NCBI GenBank assembly: GCA_946414595.1
Contig: CAMKPE010000001.1
Location: 110,917 to 174,916, forward strand
DNA: 64,000 nucleotides
Source: an uncultured Clostridium sp.
GTDB taxonomy: Bacteria; Bacillota_I; Bacilli_A; RF39; UBA660
Direction of reading: 5' to 3'
Under the pieces are notes generated by a model that had not been told where the DNA came from, searched no databases, and saw only the letters and a program-made list of their open reading frames with translations. Shown here in pieces: positions 44,599-53,496 of the stretch (positions are counted from its first letter, which is position 1; each line of letters opens with the position of its first letter). The translations under genes were made by a program, and so were the position numbers.

Positions 44599-45153
44599 AT
44601 GAAAAAGTATTTAGTAGGTTTTTTAGCTATCGTTTTATGTTTTACACTAGTTGGTTGTGGTGATAAGAAAGAAAACAACACAAACACAAATTCAGGAAAT
44701 GGTGGATCTGGAACTAATCAAGGTGGAGAAATAACTGGTACTGGACTTGATAACGTAACTGAAAGCAATTACGGCGAAGTTATGAAAAAGACTTTTGGAA
44801 TTGATCCTATTTATGGAGATGGATGGACAATTAAAGAAGTAAAGAGTCCAAATAAAGTTAATAATTTAAAAGTAAATTATAAAACACCTAATGATATTGA
44901 TCCAAAAGAATGGACTAAAAAATATTTCGATGCTACTGTAGCAGTTAGTGAAGATGGTGGAGTTTACGGTTTGAAGTTAGATATGAATACTGGAGCTGCA
45001 TCAAAAGGTGAAAAAATAACTAACTATGCAGATTATGAAAACGGAGACTATTGGGGATGGTATTATACTTACGATGGTAGAGAAATACAATTTACTCCAA
45101 GTATCTTTGCAGGAGATGCATTAGTAACATTTGTTTTGATGAACAATTATTAA
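44599..45153 (+). CDS. Lipoprotein of unknown function
   Basis: A 184-residue protein with signal peptide and lipobox (CFTLVGCG, lipidated Cys about 20), a Gly/Asn/Ser-rich linker (about 25-45) and a compact C-terminal domain (YGEVMKKTFGIDPIYGDGWT, EWTKKYFDATVAVSEDGGVY, NGDYWGWYYTYDGREIQFTP). GAAGGAGGAA gives a strong RBS. Own promoter and terminator. The partner or ligand is not evident. Confidence 0.85.
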   Translation: MKKYLVGFLAIVLCFTLVGCGDKKENNTNTNSGNGGSGTNQGGEITGTGLDNVTESNYGEVMKKTFGIDPIYGDGWTIKEVKSPNKVNNLKVNYKTPNDIDPKEWTKKYFDATVAVSEDGGVYGLKLDMNTGAASKGEKITNYADYENGDYWGWYYTYDGREIQFTPSIFAGDALVTFVLMNNY

Positions 45154-45173
45154 GACTCGAAAGAGTCTTTTTT
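45152..45173 (+). terminator. Terminator starting in the stop codon of the 44599 gene
   Basis: A 7-bp stem (45152-45158 with 45163-45169) with GAAA loop and T6; an extended -10 box (TGATATAAT, 45175-45183) follows directly. Confidence 0.8.
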
Positions 45174-45201
45174 ATGATATAATTTAAATAGGAGAATAGC
45201 T

Positions 45202-46674
45202 ATGGATGACTTTTTTAATTATTTTTTTAAACAAATATTAACTATCGATACTGATTACAGGGCTCTAACTAGAAGTGCAGAAGGTATTGAAGGCATTTTT
45301 GAAAATAAAGATTTAACATATGATATGGTTATGTCATTCATAGATAAATTCAAAGATGAGATAATAGCAAGTGCTCTTGGGGATGAAGCTTTTTATGATA
45401 ATATCCTTGCTGAAAGACACTTTGTAGATAGAACTAAGAAAGATACAATAAATAAAGAATATTTAGAAGACTTAATTGAACAAATAAAGAATAAAGATTT
45501 TAATCCAAAATCATTAACATTTTATTTTTATATAATAAATATCCACAATCGATGTGCATTAAAATATGATGATGATTCAATTAGAGAAATATTAAATAAT
45601 AATATGATTACTATAATACAAAATTCTAATATTTCATCTATTGACAATAAATTAAGAACAATTGATGATAAGAAAGAGCAGATGGATAAACTACTATCAT
45701 GGAATAGAAGATGCGGAAATGCAATTCTTTCACAAATATTCTTAATAGAAGCATTAAAAGATAATGCTATAACACTTTTAAGTTCAAATCAAGTTAGTAC
45801 GAACATAGAATATCAACGAAAGCTAGTTGATATAATAAAAAACTGTGATTTAGCAATTCTAGTAAGAGATAGTGAGATTGTTCCAAATGAAGATCAGATA
45901 TTTAATATTAATGGAATATTTAAGGAATATGATTATATTAACAAAAAAATTGCATTAGAAAAAATTGATGAAGGTGATGTTCTTCTTGTACATTTCGTAA
46001 GAGAAAAAGATGTTAAATATCAATTAGTTGGAGATATAATTAAAAATATTGCTGCTAGTAGTGGTAATGGTTTTGATGATGATCAATCATCTTTCTTTGT
46101 AGAAAGTTATTTACAACATATTATTATAGAATACGAAAAAGAAACAGGACGTCATTTTGATATTAACAATCCAGAAGTAAGACAATTCGTTACTTCAAAA
46201 TTAGAACACTTTAATGATGTTATGAACAATAAACCTTTAGAGCGATTATCAATAAAAAAACAAGAAGTAGGGCATGACCTTAGAACATATATTAGAGAAC
46301 CTGATAGTAGAATTTCTTGTTCACTTATTTCAAAAAATAATCCACGCTCTCATTTAGATAGAAATATTGGATTACTACTAAGACCTAAAAGACCAACTTC
46401 AATTATGTCTATAAGTGCAGGTTATACTTCTGAAAAAAGTTTTTATGATTTTAAAAATGATTCTTATCCAAGTACTGAAGTAATTGATGGTTTACAAGAT
46501 CGTAAATCAGTAAATGAAATATGCATGAAAGCTGACGAATGTGAAGTAGTAGGAGTATTAGTACTTACTGATGATGAGTTAACAATGCAAAAAGCAACAA
46601 GACTTGCACAACTATATAATGTTGATATAGTTAAATTAGAAAGAAAAAAAGAAACAGTAGAAAATATGTATTAA
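45202..46674 (+). CDS. Large cytosolic protein of unknown function
   Basis: A 490-residue soluble, acidic protein with no signal, membrane helix or recognised motif (MDDFFNYFFKQILTIDTDYR, SYLQHIIIEYEKETGRHFDI, ECEVVGVLVLTDDELTMQKA). Mostly helical by composition. AGGAGAA precedes the ATG; promoter TGATATAAT at 45175-45183. It has its own terminator. No homology I can name; possibly lineage-specific. Confidence 0.75.
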   Translation: MDDFFNYFFKQILTIDTDYRALTRSAEGIEGIFENKDLTYDMVMSFIDKFKDEIIASALGDEAFYDNILAERHFVDRTKKDTINKEYLEDLIEQIKNKDFNPKSLTFYFYIINIHNRCALKYDDDSIREILNNNMITIIQNSNISSIDNKLRTIDDKKEQMDKLLSWNRRCGNAILSQIFLIEALKDNAITLLSSNQVSTNIEYQRKLVDIIKNCDLAILVRDSEIVPNEDQIFNINGIFKEYDYINKKIALEKIDEGDVLLVHFVREKDVKYQLVGDIIKNIAASSGNGFDDDQSSFFVESYLQHIIIEYEKETGRHFDINNPEVRQFVTSKLEHFNDVMNNKPLERLSIKKQEVGHDLRTYIREPDSRISCSLISKNNPRSHLDRNIGLLLRPKRPTSIMSISAGYTSEKSFYDFKNDSYPSTEVIDGLQDRKSVNEICMKADECEVVGVLVLTDDELTMQKATRLAQLYNVDIVKLERKKETVENMY

Positions 46675-46694
46675 AACAGGAGTTATCCTGTTTT
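46673..46694 (+). terminator. Hairpin terminator after the 45202 gene
   Basis: A perfect 9-bp stem (46673-46681 with 46686-46694), loop GTTA, weak T tract. It is followed by an extended -10 box TGGTATAAT at 46700-46708 for the next operon. Confidence 0.65.
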
Positions 46695-46726
46695 AATTAT
46701 GGTATAATTTACTTGGAAGTGATATC

Positions 46727-47395
46727 TTGAAAAAAGAAGCATTTGCAAAAGGAAAATGTTATAAAAAGTATTGGATTATTTTCATATTAATAAGTATATT
46801 TGGTTGTTATTTTGAAATGATTAAAAATCTTATAGAACATTATCTTGCTAATGGAACTATTTTTTGGGAAATTAGAAGTGGTGTTATTTATGGACCGTTT
46901 AGTGTCATTTATGGCTTTGGAGCAGTCTTAATGACTAAATTCTTTGTAGATAAAAAAATGAAAGATTTTAATATAATCCTTTATGGTAGTTTAATATGTG
47001 GATTTGCAGAATATCTTATAAACTTTTTACAAGAAAAATTTATAGGAACAGTATCATGGGACTATAGTGATCAAATACTTAATATCAATGGAAGAACAAC
47101 AATACCTATAATGCTTTGTTGGGGATTATTATGCTATTTATTTGTAAAATATGTTTATCCATTTATTTCTAAGAATGTTGAAAAAATACCTTCTAAAATA
47201 GGTAATATAGTTTTACATAGTTTAATTGTTCTTCTTATAATTGATATGTTTATTTCATATACTGCACTTTTAAGACAGTGTTTAAGACACAATAATGTTA
47301 AACCTTTAACTTTCTATGGAGAATTCTTAGATAATTATTATACTGATGAAAGATTAAAGAAAGCATTTCCTAATATGGTAGAAAAGGAAGGATAA
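46727..47395 (+). CDS. Membrane protein of the putative ABC-transporter permease family (PF06541-like)
   Basis: A 222-residue protein with about six membrane helices. GSVIYGPFSVIYGFGAV-type (GVIYGPFSVIYGFGAV) and VSWDYSDQILNINGRTTIP match the CmpB-like family, where W-DYS and NGR are conserved. Despite the name, the transport role of the family is unproven. TTG start at 46727 follows GGAAGTGAT. It is one base from the next gene, a processive glycosyltransferase, suggesting an operon continuing through 50213. Confidence 0.75.
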   Translation: MKKEAFAKGKCYKKYWIIFILISIFGCYFEMIKNLIEHYLANGTIFWEIRSGVIYGPFSVIYGFGAVLMTKFFVDKKMKDFNIILYGSLICGFAEYLINFLQEKFIGTVSWDYSDQILNINGRTTIPIMLCWGLLCYLFVKYVYPFISKNVEKIPSKIGNIVLHSLIVLLIIDMFISYTALLRQCLRHNNVKPLTFYGEFLDNYYTDERLKKAFPNMVEKEG

Positions 47396-47396
47396 T

Positions 47397-48581
47397 ATGT
47401 TATTAATAATATCTTTATGTTTTATAACAATAGGCTTTATTCTTTTTTTATCTAAATTTATTACTAGATATTTTAATAATAATTTTCCTAAAGAAGAGAA
47501 AAAGAAAAGTCATAATTTTACTATATTAATTCCTGCAAGAGATGAACATAAAGTAATAACAAAATTACTAGATAGTATTTCTAAACAAACATATAAAATC
47601 CCTTTAGAAAATGTTTATGTTATTGTAGAAGATAAGAATGATCCTACTATTGAAATATGTAAGAAAAGAGGAGTTAATTATTTCATTAGGAAAAAACTAA
47701 ATTTAAATAGAAAAGGTTATGCACTTATGGAAGTTATTGAAGACATAACTTCTAAAAAAGAATATGATGCATACTTTGTATTTGATGCTGATAATGTATT
47801 AGATAAAGATTATTTTAAAGAAATGGTTAAGACATATGATCAAAACTATGATATTGGTATTGGATATAGAAATATTAAAAATAAAGATAATAGTATAGCA
47901 GTATCTTCAGCATTAATATTTACAATAATAAACGTTTTATTAAATCGTAATAAATCAAAATATAGTTTAAATTGTGATGTATCTGGAACAGGATTCTATA
48001 TTACTGGAAAAGTAATTAATAAATTAAAAACATATCCATTTAATACATTTACTGAAGATTATGAATTATCTATTTACGCATGTATTAATTCATTAACAAC
48101 ATTCTATAATGATAAAGCTATATTTTATGATGAACAACCAACTACATTTAAACAGTATTTTAAACAAAGAACTAGATGGGTAAAAGGATATTTTGAAACA
48201 AGAAGAAAATATATAAAAGAATTATTTAAAGCATTTAAAAAGAATAAAAATAATAGAGCATCTATCTATGAAGCTATTATAGGAATATTTGATATTTTAT
48301 TTATTGTTATTGGAGTTCTTTTATTAATAATAGATTTTATAATAATTCATAATAATATTCTTCTTAGTATTTCATTATTAATATTATTTATATATTTAAT
48401 TTTATCTATATTCACAATGTTTCTTTTACATATAGAAAAAAGATTTAAAGTAGGAACAGTACTTAAAATTAAAACTATTTTAATGCATCCACTGCTTTTA
48501 TTTACTTATGTGCTTTGTCTTATTAAAGTAATTTTTGTAAGAAATATTAAGTGGGATAAAATAGAACATAATCATAATTAA
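47397..48581 (+). CDS. Processive-type glycosyltransferase family 2 (BcsA/HasA-like)
   Basis: A 394-residue membrane enzyme. One N-terminal helix (2-20), the GT-A domain with ILIPARDEHKVI, VFDADN (D-x-D), FTEDYEL and QRTRWVKGYFE (the Q-x2-RW motif of cellulose and hyaluronan synthases), then three or four C-terminal helices. These features indicate polymerisation and export of a polysaccharide, or a single transfer to lipid. No PilZ domain. GGAAGGA precedes ATG 47397. Product sugar unknown. Confidence 0.9.
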   Translation: MLLIISLCFITIGFILFLSKFITRYFNNNFPKEEKKKSHNFTILIPARDEHKVITKLLDSISKQTYKIPLENVYVIVEDKNDPTIEICKKRGVNYFIRKKLNLNRKGYALMEVIEDITSKKEYDAYFVFDADNVLDKDYFKEMVKTYDQNYDIGIGYRNIKNKDNSIAVSSALIFTIINVLLNRNKSKYSLNCDVSGTGFYITGKVINKLKTYPFNTFTEDYELSIYACINSLTTFYNDKAIFYDEQPTTFKQYFKQRTRWVKGYFETRRKYIKELFKAFKKNKNNRASIYEAIIGIFDILFIVIGVLLLIIDFIIIHNNILLSISLLILFIYLILSIFTMFLLHIEKRFKVGTVLKIKTILMHPLLLFTYVLCLIKVIFVRNIKWDKIEHNHN

Positions 48582-48587
48582 CAATCG

Positions 48588-48596
48588 TGTTATAAT
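48588..48596 (+). promoter_or_regulatory. Extended -10 promoter before the CYTH gene
   Basis: TGTTATAAT (TG-T-TATAAT) lies 22 bases before ATG 48619, without a recognisable -35. Confidence 0.5.
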
Positions 48597-48618
48597 AAGC
48601 GTAATGGGAGGTGTTTTT

Positions 48619-49260
48619 ATGGAAACTGAAGTAAGATTTTATTACTCAATTAAAAGTAAAGATAAAGTAATAAATCATTTTAAAAAATTTAAAGAGTTAA
48701 ACTACAAAGGAAGATATTATGAATGTACTGATCAGTATAATCATCCAATGAAAGAATTTGATTTCTATTCTAAAGAAATTGATGGACGTTTTAGAGTAAG
48801 AAAAACTGTTGGGGATAATGTCTCTAAATGTATGATTACTTGGAAAAGAAGATTAAAAGAAAATAAAAAAGAATTAATACATCAAGAAGAAGAGATAGAA
48901 GTAAGTATCAAACCAGAAGAGTATGATAACTTATGTCAATTACTTGAACATGTTCTACATTTAACTTTAGTTGAAAGTTATGAAAGATATCGTTCAGTAT
49001 TTGAAAATGAAGATGTTGAAATTGTAGTAGATGAGTACCCATTCGGACTATGTGTTGAAATTGAAAATAAAAGCAAAACTAAAGATGCTAACAAAGTTGT
49101 TACTGAATGGATTGAAAAAATTGGATTCGATATTAATAAAGCATATAGATTATCATGGGATGATAAATATCTAGAACTATGCAAAGAACAAAATAAAAAA
49201 GTAGAAAGTATAGTGAGATTTAATAAAGATATGCCAGTTGTAAATAATTTGTTTGAGTAG
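48619..49260 (+). CDS. CYTH-domain protein (triphosphate tunnel enzyme family)
   Basis: A 213-residue protein. METEVRFYY begins with the ExExR-like motif of CYTH proteins, and DGRFRVRKTV, CMITWKRR, EVSIKPEEYD and CVEIENKS are alternating charged strands of the tunnel. The family hydrolyses inorganic triphosphate or thiamine triphosphate, or cyclises ATP. Substrate not decidable. GGGAGGTG precedes ATG 48619; an earlier start at 48604 is less likely. Confidence 0.8.
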   Translation: METEVRFYYSIKSKDKVINHFKKFKELNYKGRYYECTDQYNHPMKEFDFYSKEIDGRFRVRKTVGDNVSKCMITWKRRLKENKKELIHQEEEIEVSIKPEEYDNLCQLLEHVLHLTLVESYERYRSVFENEDVEIVVDEYPFGLCVEIENKSKTKDANKVVTEWIEKIGFDINKAYRLSWDDKYLELCKEQNKKVESIVRFNKDMPVVNNLFE

Positions 49261-49277
49261 TATAAAAGGTGATAAAT

Positions 49278-49736
49278 ATGTATTATGAAAAAAAGATTGT
49301 TTTTAAATATATATTAGAAGATGCCTGGAACAATTCTTTAAAAAGTGTTTTTATAACAAGTGATACAAAAGATAATATATTTTTTAATGAAAAAGAAATA
49401 CCAAAAGAAATAAAAACTATCGATAATGAAAAATTAAATAAAATATTAAAAAAATATTTAGATAAAATAGAAAAAATAGATATAGAAAAGTTACCTAATA
49501 CAGGAGTTATGGATGGATTCATTAATGAATTGTCATTTAAACTAAATAATAAATGGTATGAATATAAATTTTATAACTTAGGATTCTATTCAGATGAAGA
49601 AATAAGTGAAGATAAACAGTTAACAATAATTTATGATTTTTTAGAAGAATTATTTGTTTTATTTCAAAAAACTAATAAAAATATTGCTGATTATTTTGTA
49701 TTAACTGCAGAAGATGAATTTGAAGATGAAGAATAA
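49278..49736 (+). CDS. Small acidic protein of unknown function
   Basis: A 152-residue soluble protein, Lys/Glu/Ile-rich with an acidic tail (TAEDEFEDEE). No motif recognised. AAAGGTGAT places the start at ATG 49278 instead of GTG 49269. It lies 17 bases after the CYTH gene and 9 before the YbaK gene, probably co-transcribed. Confidence 0.7.
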   Translation: MYYEKKIVFKYILEDAWNNSLKSVFITSDTKDNIFFNEKEIPKEIKTIDNEKLNKILKKYLDKIEKIDIEKLPNTGVMDGFINELSFKLNNKWYEYKFYNLGFYSDEEISEDKQLTIIYDFLEELFVLFQKTNKNIADYFVLTAEDEFEDEE

Positions 49737-49745
49737 GAGGCAACA

Positions 49746-50213
49746 ATGGCAATAGAAAAGGCAAAAGAGCATTTAAAAAAATATAATTTAGAAGATAACG
49801 TTATAGAGTTTAAAGAATCTTCTGCAACAGTTAAGGAAGCAGCAGAACTAATTGGATGTAAAGAAAGCGAGATTGCTAAAACACTTTCCTTCATAGTAGA
49901 TGATAAACCAATTCTTATTACAGTATCAGGTAACTCTAAAATTGATAATAGTAAGTTTAAAAATGAGTTTAAAACAAAAGCTAGGATGATACCAATTGAT
50001 GATGTTGAAAAATTAATAGGACATGCTGCTGGAGGAGTTTGTCCTTTTGGAATTAATGATGGAGTAGAAGTATACTTAGATGAATCTTTAAAAAGTTCTT
50101 CTATAGTTTATCCAGCTTGTGGTAATTCAAAAAGTGTAGTTAAACTAAAACTAGAAGAATTAGAAAAGGCATCAAACTATAAAAAATGGGTTGATGTATG
50201 TAAAGATAAATAA
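49746..50213 (+). CDS. YbaK/EbsC-family aminoacyl-tRNA deacylase
   Basis: A 155-residue trans-editing domain that removes wrongly charged amino acids (Cys or Ala on tRNA-Pro in studied members). It spans the whole fold: KESSATVKEAAELIGCKESE, IAKTLSFIVDDKPILITVSG, the conserved Lys in NSKIDNSKFKNEF, and GHAAGGVCPFGIND. GAGG precedes the ATG. Exact specificity unknown. Confidence 0.92.
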   Translation: MAIEKAKEHLKKYNLEDNVIEFKESSATVKEAAELIGCKESEIAKTLSFIVDDKPILITVSGNSKIDNSKFKNEFKTKARMIPIDDVEKLIGHAAGGVCPFGINDGVEVYLDESLKSSSIVYPACGNSKSVVKLKLEELEKASNYKKWVDVCKDK

Positions 50214-50236
50214 AAAAGACACATAAGTGTCTTTTT
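50213..50236. terminator. Bidirectional terminator between the YbaK gene and the 50235 gene
   Basis: A 10-bp stem (50213-50222 with 50227-50236), loop ATAA, A-rich and T-rich flanks. Confidence 0.8.
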
Positions 50237-50825
50237 ATTGTTGTGTTGCATCAATTGTTTTTGAACATTTATTACTATTAATAATAAATGTATATCCTTT
50301 ATCACAAGTGTATTCTTTTTCATATAATTTTAAACATTGATATGAATCTTTATTTCCATTTAAGAATACTATTTTCATAAGACCATATCCATCTGGACAT
50401 GTGTTATTATCTGACTTTTTACCACTAGAGTAATCAGCACAATAAGTTCCTTTTGGAACATCATAATAAGAATAATCAAAAGTTCCTTCAGGACATGCTA
50501 ATTTAGGATCAACTACACTAGTACATTTATTATCGTTTAAAACATAATTATCTGGACAAGTTATAGTAGTTAAATCTTGTTTAATATCATCTGTATCTAC
50601 ACCTTTAGGTTCATCAGTAACATCATTTACATCAAAATTTTCTTCTTCTTTAACTTCTTGAGATGCTATAATTACTTTTCTAATATCAGAAGCCTTTCTT
50701 TGAACTTTTTCTTTATTATTAACTTCCTTTTTATCATTATTAAAAGGATCAATTAGAATAATAATTGGAATTAATAAAATCACTAAAATAATAGATGATA
50801 AAATTATTACTTTCTTCTTTTTCAT
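50235..50825 (-). CDS. Membrane-anchored Cys-rich extracellular protein
   Basis: A 196-residue protein: N-terminal membrane anchor (about 6-26), a charged stalk of about 60 residues, then a Cys-rich outer domain with CPDNYVLNDNKC, CPEGTFDYSYYDVPKGTYC, CPDGYGLMK and a final CSKTIDATQQ. Five C-P-x-G/N-Y/T-type elements resemble the tail of the 41236-42375 lipoprotein, including the shared TIDAT. GAGG precedes the ATG. Function unknown. Confidence 0.8.
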   Translation of the reverse strand: MKKKKVIILSSIILVILLIPIIILIDPFNNDKKEVNNKEKVQRKASDIRKVIIASQEVKEEENFDVNDVTDEPKGVDTDDIKQDLTTITCPDNYVLNDNKCTSVVDPKLACPEGTFDYSYYDVPKGTYCADYSSGKKSDNNTCPDGYGLMKIVFLNGNKDSYQCLKLYEKEYTCDKGYTFIINSNKCSKTIDATQQ

Positions 50826-50949
50826 ATAGATACCTCTATAAAAATTATATCACTTAAAAAGATTATTAATAGATTATATAATAAATAATTTATGTATATA
50901 TGTAAACTTAAAAGAATGTGATACAATGTATTTGTAAGGAGATGATACT

Positions 50950-51300
50950 TTGAAAAAAATAGCATTATTTAGTTTATTATTATTTGTTGGTTTATTTGTA
51001 GTAGTAGGATGTGGATCAAAGAAGTCTGCTACATTAAGCGTATCAGTAGATGGTATAACACACATATCAAGCGTTAAAGATGGATCTACTTTAACATATG
51101 AATTATTAGGAGAAGAGTATACATTTACAATATCAGAGATATCTGAAACAGATTTAAAGATTACTGTAGATCAATATGGATTAACTAGTGGAAATAGTTT
51201 AATATCAAAAGAAAAAGAATTTGTATTAGAAAAAGGAGTTAAATTAACATTAACTACTCAAACAACTGATACTCAAGATTCAATTACATTTTCATTTTAA
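50950..51300 (+). CDS. Small lipoprotein, unknown
   Basis: A 116-residue protein with signal peptide and lipobox (LFVVVGCG, Cys about 21), then a beta-rich domain of about 90 residues. AAGGAGATG gives a TTG start at 50950. An extended -10 TGATACAAT lies near 50922-50930. Function unknown. Confidence 0.8.
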   Translation: MKKIALFSLLLFVGLFVVVGCGSKKSATLSVSVDGITHISSVKDGSTLTYELLGEEYTFTISEISETDLKITVDQYGLTSGNSLISKEKEFVLEKGVKLTLTTQTTDTQDSITFSF

Positions 51301-51302
51301 AT

Positions 51303-51327
51303 AAAAGATTGGGAAACCAATCTTTTT
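51303..51327 (+). terminator. Terminator after the 50950 gene
   Basis: A perfect 10-bp stem (51303-51312 with 51317-51326) with a GAAA tetraloop and T5; the extended -10 box TGCTATAAT (51331-51339) for the next operon follows 4 bases later. Confidence 0.85.
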
Positions 51328-51355
51328 ATATGCTATAATTAAGTTAGGTGATAAC

Positions 51356-52240
51356 ATGTCAGACTTTTTTGAAGACAAAGATGAAGTAGATTTAGATGAA
51401 ACAGCTTTAGAGTTTGCTAGATCTATGGGGGTTGACTTTGATTCGTTTATGAATGATCCAAGTAATGATGTTTTAGCAACAAGAGATGTTAATCCAATAG
51501 TAGCAAGATTTGGAGTATTCGATGATGTTCGTGAAGTAAGAAGGATTAGTATAGCTGACATTATGGGGCATGATGCGTGTAACTACAATGATAGATGCAA
51601 AGGTAAAAACATTTTACAAACAATGACTCTTTTTTATGAAAGAGGAGGAGATGGATATCATACAAGAGCGCTTGGACTTTTAGATTACGAATCAGGGAGT
51701 GCTTTACTTGAAGGCTTAAGAAAAAGAAATGATGATACTAAAGACATGGTTGTAAGAGAAGTGGAAGATGGTAAGTACATTATCTCTAATAACGGACTTC
51801 ATAGATATACTTTATTACGTTTTCATTATTTGCTTGAACGTTCTAAAAAAGAAATAAGTGAAGAAGAATTAAGAGAAAAATATACAATACCAGTTACGTT
51901 TGATGAAAAAGTAAATCATTTTAAAACATACTGTAACTTTATAATATTAATAGCTAACAACGATATTAGATATATTGATTTCTATAATGAAGATAAAAAC
52001 AAATGTAAATTATCGTATCATTCAAACAATAGTAAAAAAGAAATTAGTATGGAACAATTACTGTTCTTAGCACAACAATCAGTTGATTTAATAGATGAAT
52101 ATGATATTAAAACTATATCAGATTATTATGATAGGGTTCCATCATTTAAAGTATTTGTAGATACGTACTTATTAAATTTAGTAGTAAGAATACAGGCTAA
52201 AAAGGAGAAGGATAAAGATGCGTTTAGAAGAATTGACTAA
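51356..52240 (+). CDS. Protein with a ParB/sulfiredoxin-like motif, unknown
   Basis: A 294-residue soluble protein. The stretch EDGKYIISNNGLHRYTLLRF resembles the G-x-HR motif of the ParB N-terminal/sulfiredoxin superfamily, here with Asn-Gly-Leu-His-Arg. The rest is unrecognised. RBS AGGTGA, promoter TGCTATAAT. Its 3' end overlaps the GNAT gene by 23 bases, and that gene overlaps the next by 8, so three proteins are coupled in one operon. Nucleotide-binding or nuclease activity is only a hint. Confidence 0.7.
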   Translation: MSDFFEDKDEVDLDETALEFARSMGVDFDSFMNDPSNDVLATRDVNPIVARFGVFDDVREVRRISIADIMGHDACNYNDRCKGKNILQTMTLFYERGGDGYHTRALGLLDYESGSALLEGLRKRNDDTKDMVVREVEDGKYIISNNGLHRYTLLRFHYLLERSKKEISEEELREKYTIPVTFDEKVNHFKTYCNFIILIANNDIRYIDFYNEDKNKCKLSYHSNNSKKEISMEQLLFLAQQSVDLIDEYDIKTISDYYDRVPSFKVFVDTYLLNLVVRIQAKKEKDKDAFRRID

Positions 52241-52574
52241 TTTAACTGAAGAGTTAATGAAAGAATTAAATATTAGTGATGGTGATAAAGTATTTGGTTG
52301 TTATAACTCTAGTAATATAGTGGGATACGCTGTTATTAAAAAAGATTTAGAAGATAGATTATATTTAGTAATAACAGAAGAATTTCAAAATCAAGGATAT
52401 GGAAGTGAAGCTTTTAAAGAATTACTTTCAATAGTAAAAGATACAGTAAGATGTATGGTACCAATTGAAAACTATAAAATGCAAAGAATAGTTTCAAAAA
52501 ATGCTGGAGTTGAAACAGGAAGAGATGGAATATATATTCACTATATAATTAAAGAAAGCGATAAGAATGAATAA
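52218..52574 (+). CDS. GNAT-family acetyltransferase
   Basis: A 118-residue N-acetyltransferase. The acetyl-CoA binding motif A is LVITEEFQNQGYGSEAFKEL (Q-x-x-G-x-G), and late Asn-Tyr-Lys (PIENYKMQRIVSKNAG) is the usual motif B. AAGGAGAAGG within the upstream gene precedes ATG 52218. Overlaps both neighbours; substrate unknown. Confidence 0.85.
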   Translation: MRLEELTNLTEELMKELNISDGDKVFGCYNSSNIVGYAVIKKDLEDRLYLVITEEFQNQGYGSEAFKELLSIVKDTVRCMVPIENYKMQRIVSKNAGVETGRDGIYIHYIIKESDKNE

Positions 52575-53487
52575 GAAAAAATTAATTATAATAATTACAG
52601 CAATACTTATAGCAATTATCATTATTGTATTATTTGGACTTAAAGTATTTACAAAAGAAGATTTACCTTATGTAGAAGAGCATGATATAGAAATACTATC
52701 TGCTAAAGAACCAATGCAAACAAAATTAGAACCATATTTTAAAAGAGATGGGAACTTAATAGAAACAGAGGGGCTAAAAATATATGATTCTACTGTTACA
52801 TATAAATATTACGATTATGAAGTAAGCGAACCTGATGAGGATGGGTATGTAATACATAAATTTAAAATTGATATAACAATTCCAATAAAGTATTCAAGAG
52901 CAACAGATTTTGCATTTAGTGGTAAATGCACATACTTATTAATGCAACCAGCAATATTTGATTATTACACTGGATATTTGTTTAGAGAAAAGAATGTAAG
53001 TGTTGATGGTCATACGAATTACTATAATGTAGATAAAACTGATGATTATATGATATTTACAGAAGTAACATGGAAAGAGAAAACATATAAAATTGGGCTT
53101 AGAATGGAATCAACAGCAAAGTGGGATGGTATAAACAGCAAAGATGATGGAAAAGGAACTACTACTGTAACAGACACTAATAGGAGTACATTAACTGTAT
53201 ATATTTCAGCTCCACAAGATTACGATGGATTAATGTTATCTTTAACTAATAAAAAATCAACAAGAGCAAGTTTTGTTGAGATTCTTGAAAAAAAACAGAA
53301 ATATCAAGAACTAGTAAAACAAGCCCAAGAATCTGAAGAAAAAGCTAAAGAATTAAAAGAATTAGATGATTTTAATAGCAAAATATTTAAACTTTTAGAT
53401 GCTAGAACAATTGGAGGGAAAGCACCTTCAAAAGATGAATTCTATGTAATAAGAGTAAGTGAAATAAATAAAAAAGAAAGTAATTAA
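52567..53487 (+). CDS. Membrane-anchored extracellular protein, unknown
   Basis: A 306-residue protein with a single N-terminal membrane anchor (about 5-28), a beta-rich outer domain of about 200 residues, then a Lys/Glu-rich helical stretch (about 245-275). No motif recognised. Translationally coupled to the GNAT gene and 9 bases from the next gene, so all four may be one transcript. Confidence 0.75.
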   Translation: MNKKKLIIIITAILIAIIIIVLFGLKVFTKEDLPYVEEHDIEILSAKEPMQTKLEPYFKRDGNLIETEGLKIYDSTVTYKYYDYEVSEPDEDGYVIHKFKIDITIPIKYSRATDFAFSGKCTYLLMQPAIFDYYTGYLFREKNVSVDGHTNYYNVDKTDDYMIFTEVTWKEKTYKIGLRMESTAKWDGINSKDDGKGTTTVTDTNRSTLTVYISAPQDYDGLMLSLTNKKSTRASFVEILEKKQKYQELVKQAQESEEKAKELKELDDFNSKIFKLLDARTIGGKAPSKDEFYVIRVSEINKKESN

Positions 53488-53496
53488 GAGGTAAAT

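Noticed and set aside
46727..48581. True ABC transporter genes
   Set aside because: Despite the family name of the first protein, no ATPase or substrate-binding gene is near; the partner is a glycosyltransferase.
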